Assembly (NCBI RefSeq): GCF_014192645.1
Contig: NZ_JACHYE010000002.1
Coordinates: 186,001-250,000, forward strand
Direction of reading: 5' to 3'
Length of the DNA stretch: 64,000 nucleotides
Source: Herbaspirillum sp. Sphag64
GTDB lineage: Bacteria > Pseudomonadota > Gammaproteobacteria > Burkholderiales > Burkholderiaceae_D
The translations under genes and the position numbers were made by a program. Below the pieces are notes generated by a model, which ran no database searches, was not told the origin of the DNA, and worked only from the letters and a program-made list of their open reading frames with translations. Shown here piece by piece: positions 28,239-37,500 of the stretch (position 1 is its first letter; the number at the start of each line of letters is the position of its first letter).

Positions 28239-29060
28239 ATGACCATGCCTGCCCATCAGACACCAGCGACACCAGCCCTGACTGTATTAACTGTTCCTGC
28301 ATTTGACGATAATTACCTGTGGTTGATCCATGATGGTGTCCATGCAGCCGTTGTCGATCCGGGTGACGCCACTCCCGTACTCGCAGCGCTCGAAGCGCAT
28401 TCCCTGACGCTGGTCGCTATTCTACTGACACATCATCACGCTGACCATGTCGGTGGCGTACCGGCGTTGTTGCGACATTGGCAAGTACCGGTCTACGGCC
28501 CCGCCAGTGACAACATCCCGGCCGTCACCAACCCGCTGTGGGAGAACGATCTGGTACAACTACCTGCGCTGGGATTGTCCTTGCAGGTACTGGATGTGCC
28601 GGGCCATACGCGCGGCCATATTGCCTATGTGGCGGCTGAGCAAAGCTGGCTGTTCAGTGGCGATACGCTGTTCGCCGGGGGGTGTGGCCGCCTGTTTGAA
28701 GGCACGGCGGCGCAGATGGTGGCGTCCCTGGATAAACTTGCCAGCCTGCCAGACAACACCAGCGTTTATTGTGCCCATGAATATACCTTGAGCAACCTGC
28801 GTTTTGCACTGGAGGTTGAACCAGATAATCGTGCCCTGCAGCAACGTATGGTCGCGGAACAGGACAAGCGTGCGCAGCGAATACCAACCGTACCGTCAAA
28901 CATTGCGTTAGAGAAATCCACCAATCCTTTTTTGCGTTTCCGCGAAAACAGTATCGTCACTCGACTGAAGGCCACTGAGCACCTCTCCCCATCCATCTCG
29001 AACCAGGATTCCCCCAGGATTTTTGCTGCACTGCGAGAATGGAAAAATAACTACCGATAA
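28239..29060 (+). CDS. gloB: Hydroxyacylglutathione hydrolase (glyoxalase II)
   Basis: This 273-residue metallo-beta-lactamase-fold enzyme hydrolyses S-lactoylglutathione to lactate and glutathione, ending methylglyoxal detoxification. The dinuclear metal site is clear in [10 protein letters not shown], with further ligands in [28 protein letters not shown] and CAHEYT. The C-terminal helical substrate domain ends in the usual basic residues. A Met two codons in (28245) is an alternative start. A terminator follows. Confidence 0.95.
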   Translation: MTMPAHQTPATPALTVLTVPAFDDNYLWLIHDGVHAAVVDPGDATPVLAALEAHSLTLVAILLTHHHADHVGGVPALLRHWQVPVYGPASDNIPAVTNPLWENDLVQLPALGLSLQVLDVPGHTRGHIAYVAAEQSWLFSGDTLFAGGCGRLFEGTAAQMVASLDKLASLPDNTSVYCAHEYTLSNLRFALEVEPDNRALQQRMVAEQDKRAQRIPTVPSNIALEKSTNPFLRFRENSIVTRLKATEHLSPSISNQDSPRIFAALREWKNNYR

Positions 29061-29104
29061 GCAAAAATAGAGTCTTTTAACTACCTTTTAGAAAAAGGCT
29101 TGCA

Positions 29105-29132
29105 AAAAGATCACGGAAGTTCGTGGTCTTTT
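29105..29132. terminator. Terminator after gloB
   Basis: An 11-bp stem (29105-29115 with 29122-29132, one T-G pair) with loop GAAGTT, flanked by A-run and T-run. Confidence 0.85.
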
Positions 29133-29145
29133 ATAGAACTTTTAC

Positions 29146-29175
29146 TTGACGAGTGAAAAGGGGCTTACGTACACT
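29146..29175 (+). promoter_or_regulatory. Promoter upstream of mltD
   Basis: TTGACG (29146-29151) and TACACT (29170-29175) with an 18-bp spacer. The predicted start is near 29182, which gives mltD a leader of about 210 nt. Confidence 0.6.
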
Positions 29176-29195
29176 CCGTCTATTCTGCAAATTTC

Positions 29196-29216
29196 AACGG
29201 CTTGCAAGCCGTTTTT
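29196..29216 (+). terminator. Terminator-like hairpin in the mltD leader
   Basis: AACGGC-TTGCAA-GCCGTT followed by TTT lies only ~15-35 nt after the predicted transcription start of mltD. It could act as an early attenuator. Nothing else is evident between it and the mltD start. Confidence 0.5.
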
Positions 29217-29395
29217 AAGACAAACAGGCGATTTTGTTGCTTTTTAGCGACATCATCTTAAATGACGCTGTTGTCTCTATCTGTTCCCAACTGCTGCTTT
29301 TTCCTGCCTTCTCGCGCAGGAGGGCAAGCACATAACTGCGATTGATAGAGTGCCCGGCGTCAATGTCAATGCCAACTGAACAGGATTTCGTGCCC

Positions 29396-30925
29396 ATGCA
29401 GCGAATACTCAAGACACTAGCGATTGCCACGCTTTTCTCTCTAGGCACGCCGCTCCTGGTTCACGCCAACGACATCTCAATCTACCCTGCCCCGTTCAAC
29501 GCGATTGATCCAAATAATCCGACCGCCAATGCCACGCCAGGCATGGAAGAAATTGATGTCTGGGCGCGGATTCGCAAAGGTTTTGGCATCCCCAATCTGG
29601 AAAACCCATTAGTTGACAGCCAAACCCAGTGGTTTAGCTCACGCCCTGACTATATAGAACGTACAACGCTGCGCGCATCGCGCTATCTGTTCCACGTAGT
29701 TCAGGAACTCGAAAAGCGTGGCATGCCAACAGAACTGGCTTTGCTTCCCTTCATTGAATCAGCGTTCAATCCACAAGCGCTGTCGACGGCCAAGGCAGCC
29801 GGCATGTGGCAGTTTGTGCCAGCAACCGGGCGCGACTACAACCTGAAGCAAAACATGTTTACCGACGAGCGCCGCGATGTACTGGCCTCCACCGATGCCG
29901 CACTGACCTATCTGCAAAAGCTATATGGCATGTTTGGTGACTGGCAACTGGCACTGGCAGCTTACAACTGGGGCGAAGGCTCCGTGCAGCGCGCCGTGAA
30001 CCGCAATCTGGCAGCCGGCCTGCCGATTGACTTCAATACCCTGTCAGCACAAATGCCCGTGGAAACACGCAACTACGTGCCGAAACTGCAAGCCGTCAAA
30101 AATATTATCGCCTCGCCCGGCGACTATGGCATTGACCTGCCCAAGGTCGATAACCAGCCTTATTTCGTGACCATCGGCAAGACCCGCGATATCGACGTCA
30201 AGGTTGCTGCACAGCTGGCAGAACTGTCGCTGGATGAATTCAAGGCACTCAATCCGCAATTCAATCGCCCGGTGATCATTGGTGGCGAAGATACCAAGAT
30301 CCTGTTACCACAGAGCAATGCCGAGAAGTTCAAGGCCAATATTGCCAAGTTCACCCAAACCCTGTCGTCCTGGACAGCCCATACTGTCTCCAGCGCCCGC
30401 GAGCGGATTGAAACCATCGCCAGCAGGTTTGGCACCACGCCTGAAGTGATCCGTAGCGTCAACCAGATCCCGCCGCGTATGGTACTCAAGGCCGGCTCCA
30501 CCATTCTGGTGCCGAAGACCGAAGACACCATGGAGCAGGATATTACCCAGGAAGTGGCTGACAACGCCCATCTGGCAGTGGCGCCGGATGTTCCAGAAAC
30601 CCGCCGGATTTACGTCAAAGCTGGTCGCCGCGATACCCTCGGCTCGATTGCCAGCCGCTATGGCGTGAGCGTGATGCAGATCAAGCAGTGGAACGGTTTG
30701 CGTCGCGATGTACTGGCCAATGGTCAAAGCCTGCAACTGCAAGTACCGAACCGCGCCGCCGCACCGATACGTGCACGCCAGGTAGTGCGCGCACCAGCAC
30801 GCCCGATCCGCCGGGCACCGGTGCTGGTCAAGAACACCCGCCGTCCGGTACAGGCGCCGGTACGTCGTGCGGCCAATGCAGCACCAATCACGCTGGCTTC
30901 GGAACGCGGTACACGCAAGCAGTAA
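29396..30925 (+). CDS. mltD: Membrane-bound lytic murein transglycosylase D with LysM domains
   Basis: A 509-residue periplasmic enzyme that cleaves peptidoglycan glycan strands to form anhydro-muramyl ends. The signal peptide starts at the chosen Met (MQRILKTLA...VHAND). The transglycosylase domain (~residues 85-215) has the catalytic Glu121 in FIESAFNPQALS, plus AAGMWQFVPATGR and ALAAYNWGEG. Two LysM-like carbohydrate-binding repeats follow (~residues 320-375 and ~400-450). The C-terminus is a long Arg/Pro/Ala-rich basic tail. No lipobox is present, unlike E. coli MltD. GTG at 29390 is an alternative start. Confidence 0.93.
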   Translation: MQRILKTLAIATLFSLGTPLLVHANDISIYPAPFNAIDPNNPTANATPGMEEIDVWARIRKGFGIPNLENPLVDSQTQWFSSRPDYIERTTLRASRYLFHVVQELEKRGMPTELALLPFIESAFNPQALSTAKAAGMWQFVPATGRDYNLKQNMFTDERRDVLASTDAALTYLQKLYGMFGDWQLALAAYNWGEGSVQRAVNRNLAAGLPIDFNTLSAQMPVETRNYVPKLQAVKNIIASPGDYGIDLPKVDNQPYFVTIGKTRDIDVKVAAQLAELSLDEFKALNPQFNRPVIIGGEDTKILLPQSNAEKFKANIAKFTQTLSSWTAHTVSSARERIETIASRFGTTPEVIRSVNQIPPRMVLKAGSTILVPKTEDTMEQDITQEVADNAHLAVAPDVPETRRIYVKAGRRDTLGSIASRYGVSVMQIKQWNGLRRDVLANGQSLQLQVPNRAAAPIRARQVVRAPARPIRRAPVLVKNTRRPVQAPVRRAANAAPITLASERGTRKQ

Positions 30926-30977
30926 TACGCTGAGGCTACGTAGAGCAGCATCAGTATTATCGCTAACCAATACGCCA

Positions 30978-31011
30978 AACGGCTGGCTCCCTGCAAGGGC
31001 CAGCCGTTTTT
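30978..31011 (+). terminator. Terminator after mltD
   Basis: A 10-bp perfect stem AACGGCTGGC/GCCAGCCGTT followed by TTTT. The remainder of the mltD-rbsB gap up to 31200 shows no gene. Confidence 0.88.
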
Positions 31012-31203
31012 GTTTGACCGATGCTTTCGAAGTCACTTTATTGTTGCAGCGCAAAATTTGATGGCACATGGCGCGCGCAAACGTTCCCAGCTGAACTACG
31101 ATCTCGCAAAAACCTGTCAAAACCCGCTCATACCCGCGCCCGGCTTGTCGCAGCGCGACATAAGAGACCGCGTCATCTGCTTCTATTTCCTGAAATCTGG
31201 TGC

Positions 31204-31231
31204 TATTATCCATTCGCGCAAACGTTTGCGC
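31204..31231 (+). promoter_or_regulatory. rbs promoter -10 and RbsR operator palindrome
   Basis: A 16-bp perfect palindrome GCGCAAACGTTTGCGC (31216-31231) with the central CG typical of LacI-family operators. It lies directly downstream of a TATTAT -10-like element (31204-31209), so a bound repressor would cover the transcription start. The regulator is most likely the rbsR product encoded in the same operon. Confidence 0.8.
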
Positions 31232-31298
31232 CCAATCCAAAGACGGCATCGTCCATGATGAAGGTGCTGTCAACTACAACGAATATCTGGAGACTTTG

Positions 31299-32255
31299 AT
31301 GAAGACACGTATCCGCCTCAAGTTGATTGCTGCAACCGTTCTGGCTTGTGCTTTGCCGTTGGCACCTGCAATGGCCCAGACAGCTGCCAAGCCGAAAGTC
31401 GCGCTGGTGATGAAGTCGTTGGCCAATGAGTTCTTCCTGACCATGGAAAATGGCGCCAAGGAACATCAGAAAGCCCACGCTGCACAATACGACCTGATCG
31501 CTAACGGCATCAAGGATGAGCAGGACACCGCTAATCAGATCAAGATCGTCGAGCAGATGATCGTGGCCAAGGTCAATGGCCTGGTGATTGCACCAGCCGA
31601 CTCCAAGGCACTCGTACCGGTGATCAAGAAGGCGATTGATGCAGGCATCATCGTGGTCAATATCGATAATAAATTCGATGACGCAGCGCTCAAGGAAAAA
31701 GGTATCTCGGTGCCTTTCGTTGGCCCGGACAATCGCAAGGGTGCCAAGCTGGTGGGTGACTATCTGGGCAAGCAGCTCAAGAGTGGCGATCCAGTCGCGA
31801 TCATTGAAGGCGTCTCGACCACGGTGAATGCACAACAACGTACTCTGGGCTTCCAGGATGCGATGAGCGCCATCGGTGCCAAGGTCGTCACGGTACAGTC
31901 TGGTCAGTGGGAAATCGATGCTGGCAACAAGGTGGCCGCATCCATTTTGAATGCCCATCCTGAAGTCAAGGCACTGCTGGCAGGCAACGACAACATGGCG
32001 CTCGGTGCGGTTGCCGCAGTCAAGGCCGCCGGCAAGACTGGCAAGGTGCTGGTGGTGGGCTACGACAATATCAACGCCATCAAGCCGATGCTCAAGGACG
32101 GTCGTGTGTTGGGTACGGTAGACCAGTTCGCCTCGCAGCAAGCGGTGTTCGGTATTGAAACTGCACTCAAGGCCATCAACGAGAAGAAGCCACAGAACAG
32201 CCTCGGCGGTGTCGTCGAGACCAAGGTACAACTGATCACCAAAGATACCAAGTAA
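31299..32255 (+). CDS. rbsB: Ribose ABC transporter substrate-binding protein
   Basis: A 318-residue periplasmic protein from the ATG at 31299 (GGAG 6 nt upstream), which opens a clear signal peptide ending PAMAQ. It has type I binding-protein features: ALVMKSLANEFF, the hinge DNRKGAKLVGDYLG, and AGNDNMALGAVAAVKAAG. It binds ribose or a related pentose and delivers it to RbsC/RbsA. It is the first gene of rbsBACRKD, behind a LacI-type operator, and a large hairpin after its stop probably favours its higher expression. Confidence 0.94.
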   Translation: MKTRIRLKLIAATVLACALPLAPAMAQTAAKPKVALVMKSLANEFFLTMENGAKEHQKAHAAQYDLIANGIKDEQDTANQIKIVEQMIVAKVNGLVIAPADSKALVPVIKKAIDAGIIVVNIDNKFDDAALKEKGISVPFVGPDNRKGAKLVGDYLGKQLKSGDPVAIIEGVSTTVNAQQRTLGFQDAMSAIGAKVVTVQSGQWEIDAGNKVAASILNAHPEVKALLAGNDNMALGAVAAVKAAGKTGKVLVVGYDNINAIKPMLKDGRVLGTVDQFASQQAVFGIETALKAINEKKPQNSLGGVVETKVQLITKDTK

Positions 32256-32270
32256 TCGGTAACAAGCAAT

Positions 32271-32305
32271 GTCTGGTTCACACTACCCCACGGTGTGAAC
32301 CAGAC
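32271..32305 (+). other. Intercistronic stem-loop between rbsB and rbsA
   Basis: A perfect 13-bp stem (GTCTGGTTCACAC with GTGTGAACCAGAC, loop TACCCCACG) in the 144-nt gap. There is no T-run, so it is not a usual terminator. Such hairpins protect the message of the binding-protein gene from 3' decay and give it excess over the permease genes; that role is inferred. Confidence 0.8.
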
Positions 32306-32399
32306 CTAATATCGTGGACGGGCACCGGTGTGCTGCCCGTCTGACGAGATGCCTTTATCCTTTGTCGTTTCACACACAGCGTCCTCTGCTGGAGCTGAC

Positions 32400-33941
32400 A
32401 TGTCTCAAGAATCCAAACAAACCGTACCTTTGCTGAGCCTCACTGGCGTTGGCAAGACCTATGTAGAGCCCGTCCTCAGTGACGTCAGCATGACGCTTGA
32501 GCCCGGTCAGATCCTGGCGCTGACTGGCGAGAATGGTGCTGGCAAAAGTACCTTGTCCAAGATCATTTGTGGTCTGGTGACACCCACCGACGGCAGCATG
32601 CTGCTTGACGGCAAAACCTATGCGCCACGCTCACGCAGCGAAGCGGAGCAACTGGGTATCCGGATGGTGATGCAGGAACTGAACCTGATCCCGACCCTCA
32701 GCATTGCCGAGAACCTGTTCCTGAACCAGTTACCTCAACGCTTCGGCTGGATCGACAGAACACGGCTGGCGGCAGCGGCGCGGGCCCAGATGGCGGCAGT
32801 TGGCCTGACCGATATCGACCCATGGACGCTGGTCGGCGAGCTCGGTGTCGGACATCAGCAAATGGTAGAGATTGCGCGCAATCTGATCGGCACCTGTCGC
32901 CTGCTGGTGCTCGATGAACCGACCGCCATGCTGACCAGCCGCGAAGTGGAATTGCTGTTTGCCCAGATTGCCCGCCTGCAGGCTGAGGGGGTCGCCATTA
33001 TCTATATCTCGCACCGACTGGAAGAACTCAAACAGGTCGCTGACCGGATCGCGGTGCTGCGTGACGGCAAGCTGGTCTGTGACGATGCTATCGCTGGTTA
33101 CAGCAGCGATGCGCTGGTACAGCTGATGGTCGGTCGTACCGCTGAAAGCGAACTGGACCTGGGCCAGCGCCAGATCGGCGCACCGCTGCTGCGGGTGCGT
33201 AACCTGGGGCGTGCACCGGTGGTCGCTCCGGCTTCATTTGAACTGCGCGCTGGCGAAATCCTCGGTATCGCTGGTTTGATTGGCTCTGGTCGTACCGAAC
33301 TGTTGCGCCTGATCTTTGGCGCAGACCGTGCAGATCAGGGCGAGATTTTTATCGGCGACCAAACCCAGGCAGCACGTATTGACTCCCCTAAGTCTGCCAT
33401 TGCGGCCGGTATCGCCATGATTACCGAGGATCGCAAGAGTCAGGGTCTGCTGCTGCCGCAATCAATCGGTATCAATGCCACGCTGGCCAAACTGGGCAAT
33501 GTCAGTCGTCTGGGCATACTCGATGGCCAGGCCGAAGCGGACGTTGCCGAGGACTATATCCAGCGGCTGCGCATCCGTTCACGCAATGGCGCACAGGCTG
33601 CTGGTGAACTTTCCGGCGGTAATCAGCAAAAGGTGGTGATTGCACGTTGGCTGTATCGCGACTGCCCGATCATGCTGTTCGATGAACCGACCCGTGGCAT
33701 CGACATCGGTGCCAAGTTCGATATCTATAAACTGATGGCGGACCTGTCGCGTCAAGGCAAGGGCCTGCTGATTGTCTCCAGTGATCTGCGTGAGCTGATG
33801 CTCATCTGTGACCGTATCGCCGTCATGAGCGCAGGCCATCTGGTTGATACCTATGAACGTGGCAACTGGACTCAGGAAGCGATTCTGGCCAGCGCCTTCA
33901 GTGGCTATGTCACACCTGCTGCGACTGAAGTCGCCACCTGA
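32400..33941 (+). CDS. rbsA: Ribose ABC transporter ATP-binding protein
   Basis: A 513-residue protein with two ABC ATPase domains in tandem, from the ATG at 32400 with GGAG upstream. The first domain has Walker A GENGAGKS, a VGHQQMVEIARNL signature region and Walker B LLVLDEPTAML. The second has a degenerate Walker A (GLIGSGRTELL), typical of RbsA/XylG/MglA, and the signature LSGGNQQKVVIARWL. It energises sugar import through RbsC. It sits 29 nt upstream of rbsC. Confidence 0.94.
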   Translation: MSQESKQTVPLLSLTGVGKTYVEPVLSDVSMTLEPGQILALTGENGAGKSTLSKIICGLVTPTDGSMLLDGKTYAPRSRSEAEQLGIRMVMQELNLIPTLSIAENLFLNQLPQRFGWIDRTRLAAAARAQMAAVGLTDIDPWTLVGELGVGHQQMVEIARNLIGTCRLLVLDEPTAMLTSREVELLFAQIARLQAEGVAIIYISHRLEELKQVADRIAVLRDGKLVCDDAIAGYSSDALVQLMVGRTAESELDLGQRQIGAPLLRVRNLGRAPVVAPASFELRAGEILGIAGLIGSGRTELLRLIFGADRADQGEIFIGDQTQAARIDSPKSAIAAGIAMITEDRKSQGLLLPQSIGINATLAKLGNVSRLGILDGQAEADVAEDYIQRLRIRSRNGAQAAGELSGGNQQKVVIARWLYRDCPIMLFDEPTRGIDIGAKFDIYKLMADLSRQGKGLLIVSSDLRELMLICDRIAVMSAGHLVDTYERGNWTQEAILASAFSGYVTPAATEVAT

Positions 33942-33970
33942 GCGCTTGCTCACTGACTATTTAATTCATC

Positions 33971-35002
33971 ATGTCGACTCCACTCCCCTCTTCTACGCCA
34001 GCTTCTACGACCATGAGCACTTCTTCCCGCGCTACCTCAACCACCTCTGGCATGCTGGCCAGTCTGGCAGGACTGAAAAACTATCTGGGCCTGATCATGG
34101 CGCTACTGGCCATGTGCGCCCTGTTCGGCTTTCTGAGTGAAAACTTTCTCACGCTGGCGACCTTCAGCACCCTTTCCAACGACATACCGACGCTCGTCGT
34201 CATGTCTGTTGGCATGACCTTTGTGTTGATCATTGGCGGTATCGATCTGTCGGTCGGCTCCGTCATGGCGCTATCGGCATCGATGCTGTCAATGGCGATG
34301 GTACGTTGGGGCTGGCCGCTCGTTGGCGCCAGTATTCTGGGCATATTTGTGGGTAGTCTGTGCGGCATGCTGACCGGGCTGATTTCGGTTGGCTGGCGCA
34401 TTCCCTCCTTCATTGTCTCGCTGGGTGTGCTGGAAATGGCGCGCGGCATGGCCTATCAGGTCACCAATTCACGTACCGAATATATCGGTAGCGCAGTTGA
34501 CAGCATCAGCTCGCCGATCTTTCTGGGCTTGTCACCGGCCTTCATTGCGGCAATCGTGATTGTCGTCATTGGTCATCTGGTGCTCACTCGTACGGTGCTC
34601 GGCCGCCATTGGATCGGCATCGGCACCAACGAAGAAGCTGTCCGGCTGGCAGGGATCAACCCGCGCCCCAGCAAGATTCTGGTGTTTGCGTTGATGGGCT
34701 TGCTGGCTGGCGTTGGTGCCTTGTTTCAGGTATCGCGACTGGAAGCGGCTGATCCCAACGGCGGTGTCGGCATGGAACTGCAAGTGATTGCGGCCGTCGT
34801 CATCGGTGGTACCAGCCTGATGGGTGGCCGTGGCTCGGTGATCAGCACCTTTATTGGCGTGCTGATCATTTCGGTGCTGGAAGCAGGTCTGGCGCAGATC
34901 GGTGTCAGTGAGCCGATGAAGCGCATCATCACTGGTCTGGTGATCGTCGCTGCCGTGGTACTGGACACCTACCGTCGTCGCGGCGAGCGCAGTCTGCACT
35001 GA
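33971..35002 (+). CDS. rbsC: Ribose ABC transporter permease
   Basis: A 343-residue integral membrane protein with eight to ten hydrophobic segments. It has the BPD_transp_2 signature around IGGIDLSVGSVMALS and the EAA-like loop GTNEEAVRLAGINPRPSKI. A Ser/Thr-rich cytoplasmic N-terminus of about 30 residues precedes the membrane part; an internal Met15 (34013) is a possible start, and neither start has a good ribosome-binding site. It forms the transport channel with RbsA and RbsB. Confidence 0.93.
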   Translation: MSTPLPSSTPASTTMSTSSRATSTTSGMLASLAGLKNYLGLIMALLAMCALFGFLSENFLTLATFSTLSNDIPTLVVMSVGMTFVLIIGGIDLSVGSVMALSASMLSMAMVRWGWPLVGASILGIFVGSLCGMLTGLISVGWRIPSFIVSLGVLEMARGMAYQVTNSRTEYIGSAVDSISSPIFLGLSPAFIAAIVIVVIGHLVLTRTVLGRHWIGIGTNEEAVRLAGINPRPSKILVFALMGLLAGVGALFQVSRLEAADPNGGVGMELQVIAAVVIGGTSLMGGRGSVISTFIGVLIISVLEAGLAQIGVSEPMKRIITGLVIVAAVVLDTYRRRGERSLH

Positions 35003-35050
35003 TGCATGCTGTATCAATGCATTGTTATCATTTTTACTGATTGATCCGCC

Positions 35051-36043
35051 ATGGCTACCATCAAGGATGTTGCCCGCCACGCAGGTGTTTCCTACACCAC
35101 CGTCTCGCACGTGTTGAACAAGACCCGTCCAGTAAGCTGTGACGCCCGTCAACGCGTGCTGGCCGCTGCCGAGGCCTTGCACTATGTGCCCAGTGCACTG
35201 GCACGCTCGCTGCGCAGCAAGGCTACCGGCAGTATCGGCTTGATCATTCCCAACAACACCAATCCCTACTTCTCGGAAGTAGCGCGGGGTATCGAAGATT
35301 GCTGCTATGCCGCTGGTTACAGCGTCATCCTGTGCAATTCCGATGATGATCCAGCCAAGCAGCGCGATTACCTGAACGTCTTGCTGACCAAGCGTTGCGA
35401 CGGCTTGATCGTCGCCACGCTGGCGCAGACCGACGGTGAGCTGTTGCGCAAGATGAAGGTGCCAACGGTCTTGCTTGACCGCGCTCCCAAGGAGCTGAGC
35501 ATTGATCTGGTCGCGGTCGATAATGCCGCCGGTGGCGTTTTGGCGGCACAACATCTGCTGGCGCTGGGGCGTCGTCGCATCGCCTGCATCGCGGGGCCAC
35601 AAGGTCTGGATATCTCGGAAGAACGGGTCGCCGGCATGCGTCGCGCATTGGCCGATGCTGGCATGACCTTGCCAGAACAGTTGCTGCGCTATGCCGACTT
35701 TACCAGTGCCGGCGGCTATGAAGCGGCACGCGCGCTGCTCAGTCGCGGTGAGGTACCGGACGCTATTTTCTGTTGTAACGATCTGATGGCCATTGGCACA
35801 CTGCGTGCAGCTGCCGAGCTTGGCATTGCGGTACCACAGGCCTTGTCGGTGGTCGGCTTCGACGATATCGATCTGGCCCGCTTTGTGCATCCGCCGCTGA
35901 CCAGCGTGGCACAAAACACCCGTCGTCTCGGTCAACTGACGGCGCAATGTCTGCTGGAGCGTATCGCTGATCCCGCCCGCCCGATCGAGCATCAGACCAT
36001 CACCCCTGAATTGCATGTGCGCGGCTCGACCGTGCTTTCCTGA
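35051..36043 (+). CDS. rbsR: LacI-family transcriptional repressor of the ribose operon
   Basis: A 330-residue regulator. The N-terminal helix-turn-helix MATIKDVARHAGVSYTTVSH and hinge helix (PSALARSLRSK) are canonical, followed by a periplasmic-binding-protein-like sugar-sensing domain (SIGLIIPNNTNPYFSE, VVGFDDIDLARFV). It lies inside the operon between rbsC and rbsK. The palindrome at 31216-31231 is its likely site, giving autorepression and ribose induction. Confidence 0.93.
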   Translation: MATIKDVARHAGVSYTTVSHVLNKTRPVSCDARQRVLAAAEALHYVPSALARSLRSKATGSIGLIIPNNTNPYFSEVARGIEDCCYAAGYSVILCNSDDDPAKQRDYLNVLLTKRCDGLIVATLAQTDGELLRKMKVPTVLLDRAPKELSIDLVAVDNAAGGVLAAQHLLALGRRRIACIAGPQGLDISEERVAGMRRALADAGMTLPEQLLRYADFTSAGGYEAARALLSRGEVPDAIFCCNDLMAIGTLRAAAELGIAVPQALSVVGFDDIDLARFVHPPLTSVAQNTRRLGQLTAQCLLERIADPARPIEHQTITPELHVRGSTVLS

Positions 36044-36066
36044 ATTTTTACCAAGAACACTTCACC

Positions 36067-36990
36067 ATGATAGTCATCATCGGCAGCATCAATATGGATC
36101 TGGTATTACGCGTCTCGCGCATGCCGGTCCCAGGCGAAACCATTAGTGGTGGCCAGTTCCGTACCATCCCCGGCGGCAAGGGAGCCAATCAGGCGGTCGC
36201 CTGTGCCCGCTTGTCGGCTGGCCGGTCGCCGGTCGCCATGATTGGCTGCCTCGGTGACGATGGCTTCGGAACACAATTACGCGCCGCACTACAAAAAGAC
36301 GGTATCGATGACCGTCATGTCAGCACCATTGCCAATACCGCCACTGGTATCGCCACCATCATCGTAGACGACAACGGCCAAAACAGTATCGTGCTGGCGG
36401 GTGGTGCCAATGATGCCCTCAGTCCGGCACATATCGATGCCGCGCACGCAGTGATTGCACAAGCCAGCATCGTGGTGCTGCAGTTGGAAACGCCATTGGC
36501 AACCATGCGCCACGCGATTGCCGCCGCCCATGCATTAGGCAAGACGGTAATGCTCAATCCAGCGCCGGCGCAAGCCTTGCCAGCAGAATCGCTGGCCCAG
36601 GTGGATTACCTGATCCCCAATGAAATTGAGGCTGCCATGCTAGCCAGCATGGCCAAGCCCGACATTGCCAGCAACGTCGGCACACGACAGTTAGATGCGA
36701 TGATCGGCACGTTGCGTGCCAAAGGATGCCGCAAAGTCTTGGTGACCTTGGGTGACAAAGGTGTCTATGCGGCACTGGACGGTGAGGCGCAGCACTTCCC
36801 GGCACAACGGGTCAACGCCATCGACACCACCGCAGCAGGCGACACCTTCATCGGTGGCTTTGTGGCAGCACTGGCAGAAGGCTTGAGTGAGACCGAAGCG
36901 ATTGCCTTCGGTCAACGCGCCGCTGCGCTGAGCGTGGCAAGGGTCGGTGCACAGACGTCAATCCCTTATCGCAGCGAACTCGAACAATAA
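36067..36990 (+). CDS. rbsK: Ribokinase
   Basis: A 307-residue PfkB-family kinase that phosphorylates ribose to ribose 5-phosphate with ATP. Signatures: the N-terminal GSINMDLVLRV, the GGKGANQAVACARL motif, and the C-terminal catalytic DTTAAGDTFIGGF whose Asp (in AGD) is the base. It lies 23 nt after rbsR and 22 nt before rbsD. Confidence 0.96.
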   Translation: MIVIIGSINMDLVLRVSRMPVPGETISGGQFRTIPGGKGANQAVACARLSAGRSPVAMIGCLGDDGFGTQLRAALQKDGIDDRHVSTIANTATGIATIIVDDNGQNSIVLAGGANDALSPAHIDAAHAVIAQASIVVLQLETPLATMRHAIAAAHALGKTVMLNPAPAQALPAESLAQVDYLIPNEIEAAMLASMAKPDIASNVGTRQLDAMIGTLRAKGCRKVLVTLGDKGVYAALDGEAQHFPAQRVNAIDTTAAGDTFIGGFVAALAEGLSETEAIAFGQRAAALSVARVGAQTSIPYRSELEQ

Positions 36991-37012
36991 AATCTATTTC
37001 CCGGAGACTTGC

Positions 37013-37405
37013 ATGAAAAAGACCCCTTTGCTGCACGCCGCGCTGTCACAGGTAATTGCCTCGCTTGGACATGGCGAATCCATCGTCATCGGAGATGCCG
37101 GTCTGCCAGTGCCGCCCGGTGTGCCCCTGATCGATCTGGCACTGACCCGTGGCATACCAGGCTTCATGGCAACCTTGGAAACAATACTGAGTGAAATGCA
37201 GGTAGAGCAGTACATTGTTGCGACCGAACTGGCGGAGCGCAGCCCGGAGATCGCGCAACAGATTGAGCAATTGGGTCTGCCTGGACAGCAGGCATTACCG
37301 CATGAGCAGTTCAAGGAGCGAACGAAACTCGCCAAAGCGTGTATTCGCACAGGCGAATTTACGCCTTATGCGAATATTATTTTGATTGCTGGTGTGGTGT
37401 TTTGA
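37013..37405 (+). CDS. rbsD: D-ribose pyranase
   Basis: A 130-residue protein from the ATG at 37013, which has GGAG upstream and begins MKKTPLLHAALSQVIASLGH as expected. It interconverts the pyranose and furanose forms of ribose so that RbsK receives its substrate. His20 in LGHGE, the DAGLPVPPGV motif and the C-terminal TGEFTPYANIIL match the family. In E. coli rbsD is first in the operon; here it is last. Confidence 0.95.
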   Translation: MKKTPLLHAALSQVIASLGHGESIVIGDAGLPVPPGVPLIDLALTRGIPGFMATLETILSEMQVEQYIVATELAERSPEIAQQIEQLGLPGQQALPHEQFKERTKLAKACIRTGEFTPYANIILIAGVVF

Positions 37406-37454
37406 GTCAGGATTGAATCGGTTTGTTTATCACTTGCTGATCTCAAATAAGAAA

Positions 37455-37492
37455 CTCCCAAAGCAGGTATTGGATATTCAATGCTTTGGGAG
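37455..37492. terminator. Probable terminator between rbsD and the convergent unknown gene
   Basis: A perfect 11-bp stem CTCCCAAAGCA/TGCTTTGGGAG with a 16-nt loop, between convergent genes. The flanking T-tails are weak on both sides, so its efficiency is uncertain. Confidence 0.6.
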
Positions 37493-37500
37493 CGCTTTAA

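Noticed and set aside
34532..36016. 494-codon antisense frame over rbsC and rbsR
   Set aside because: Shadow of codon bias on the opposite strand of two well-identified genes.
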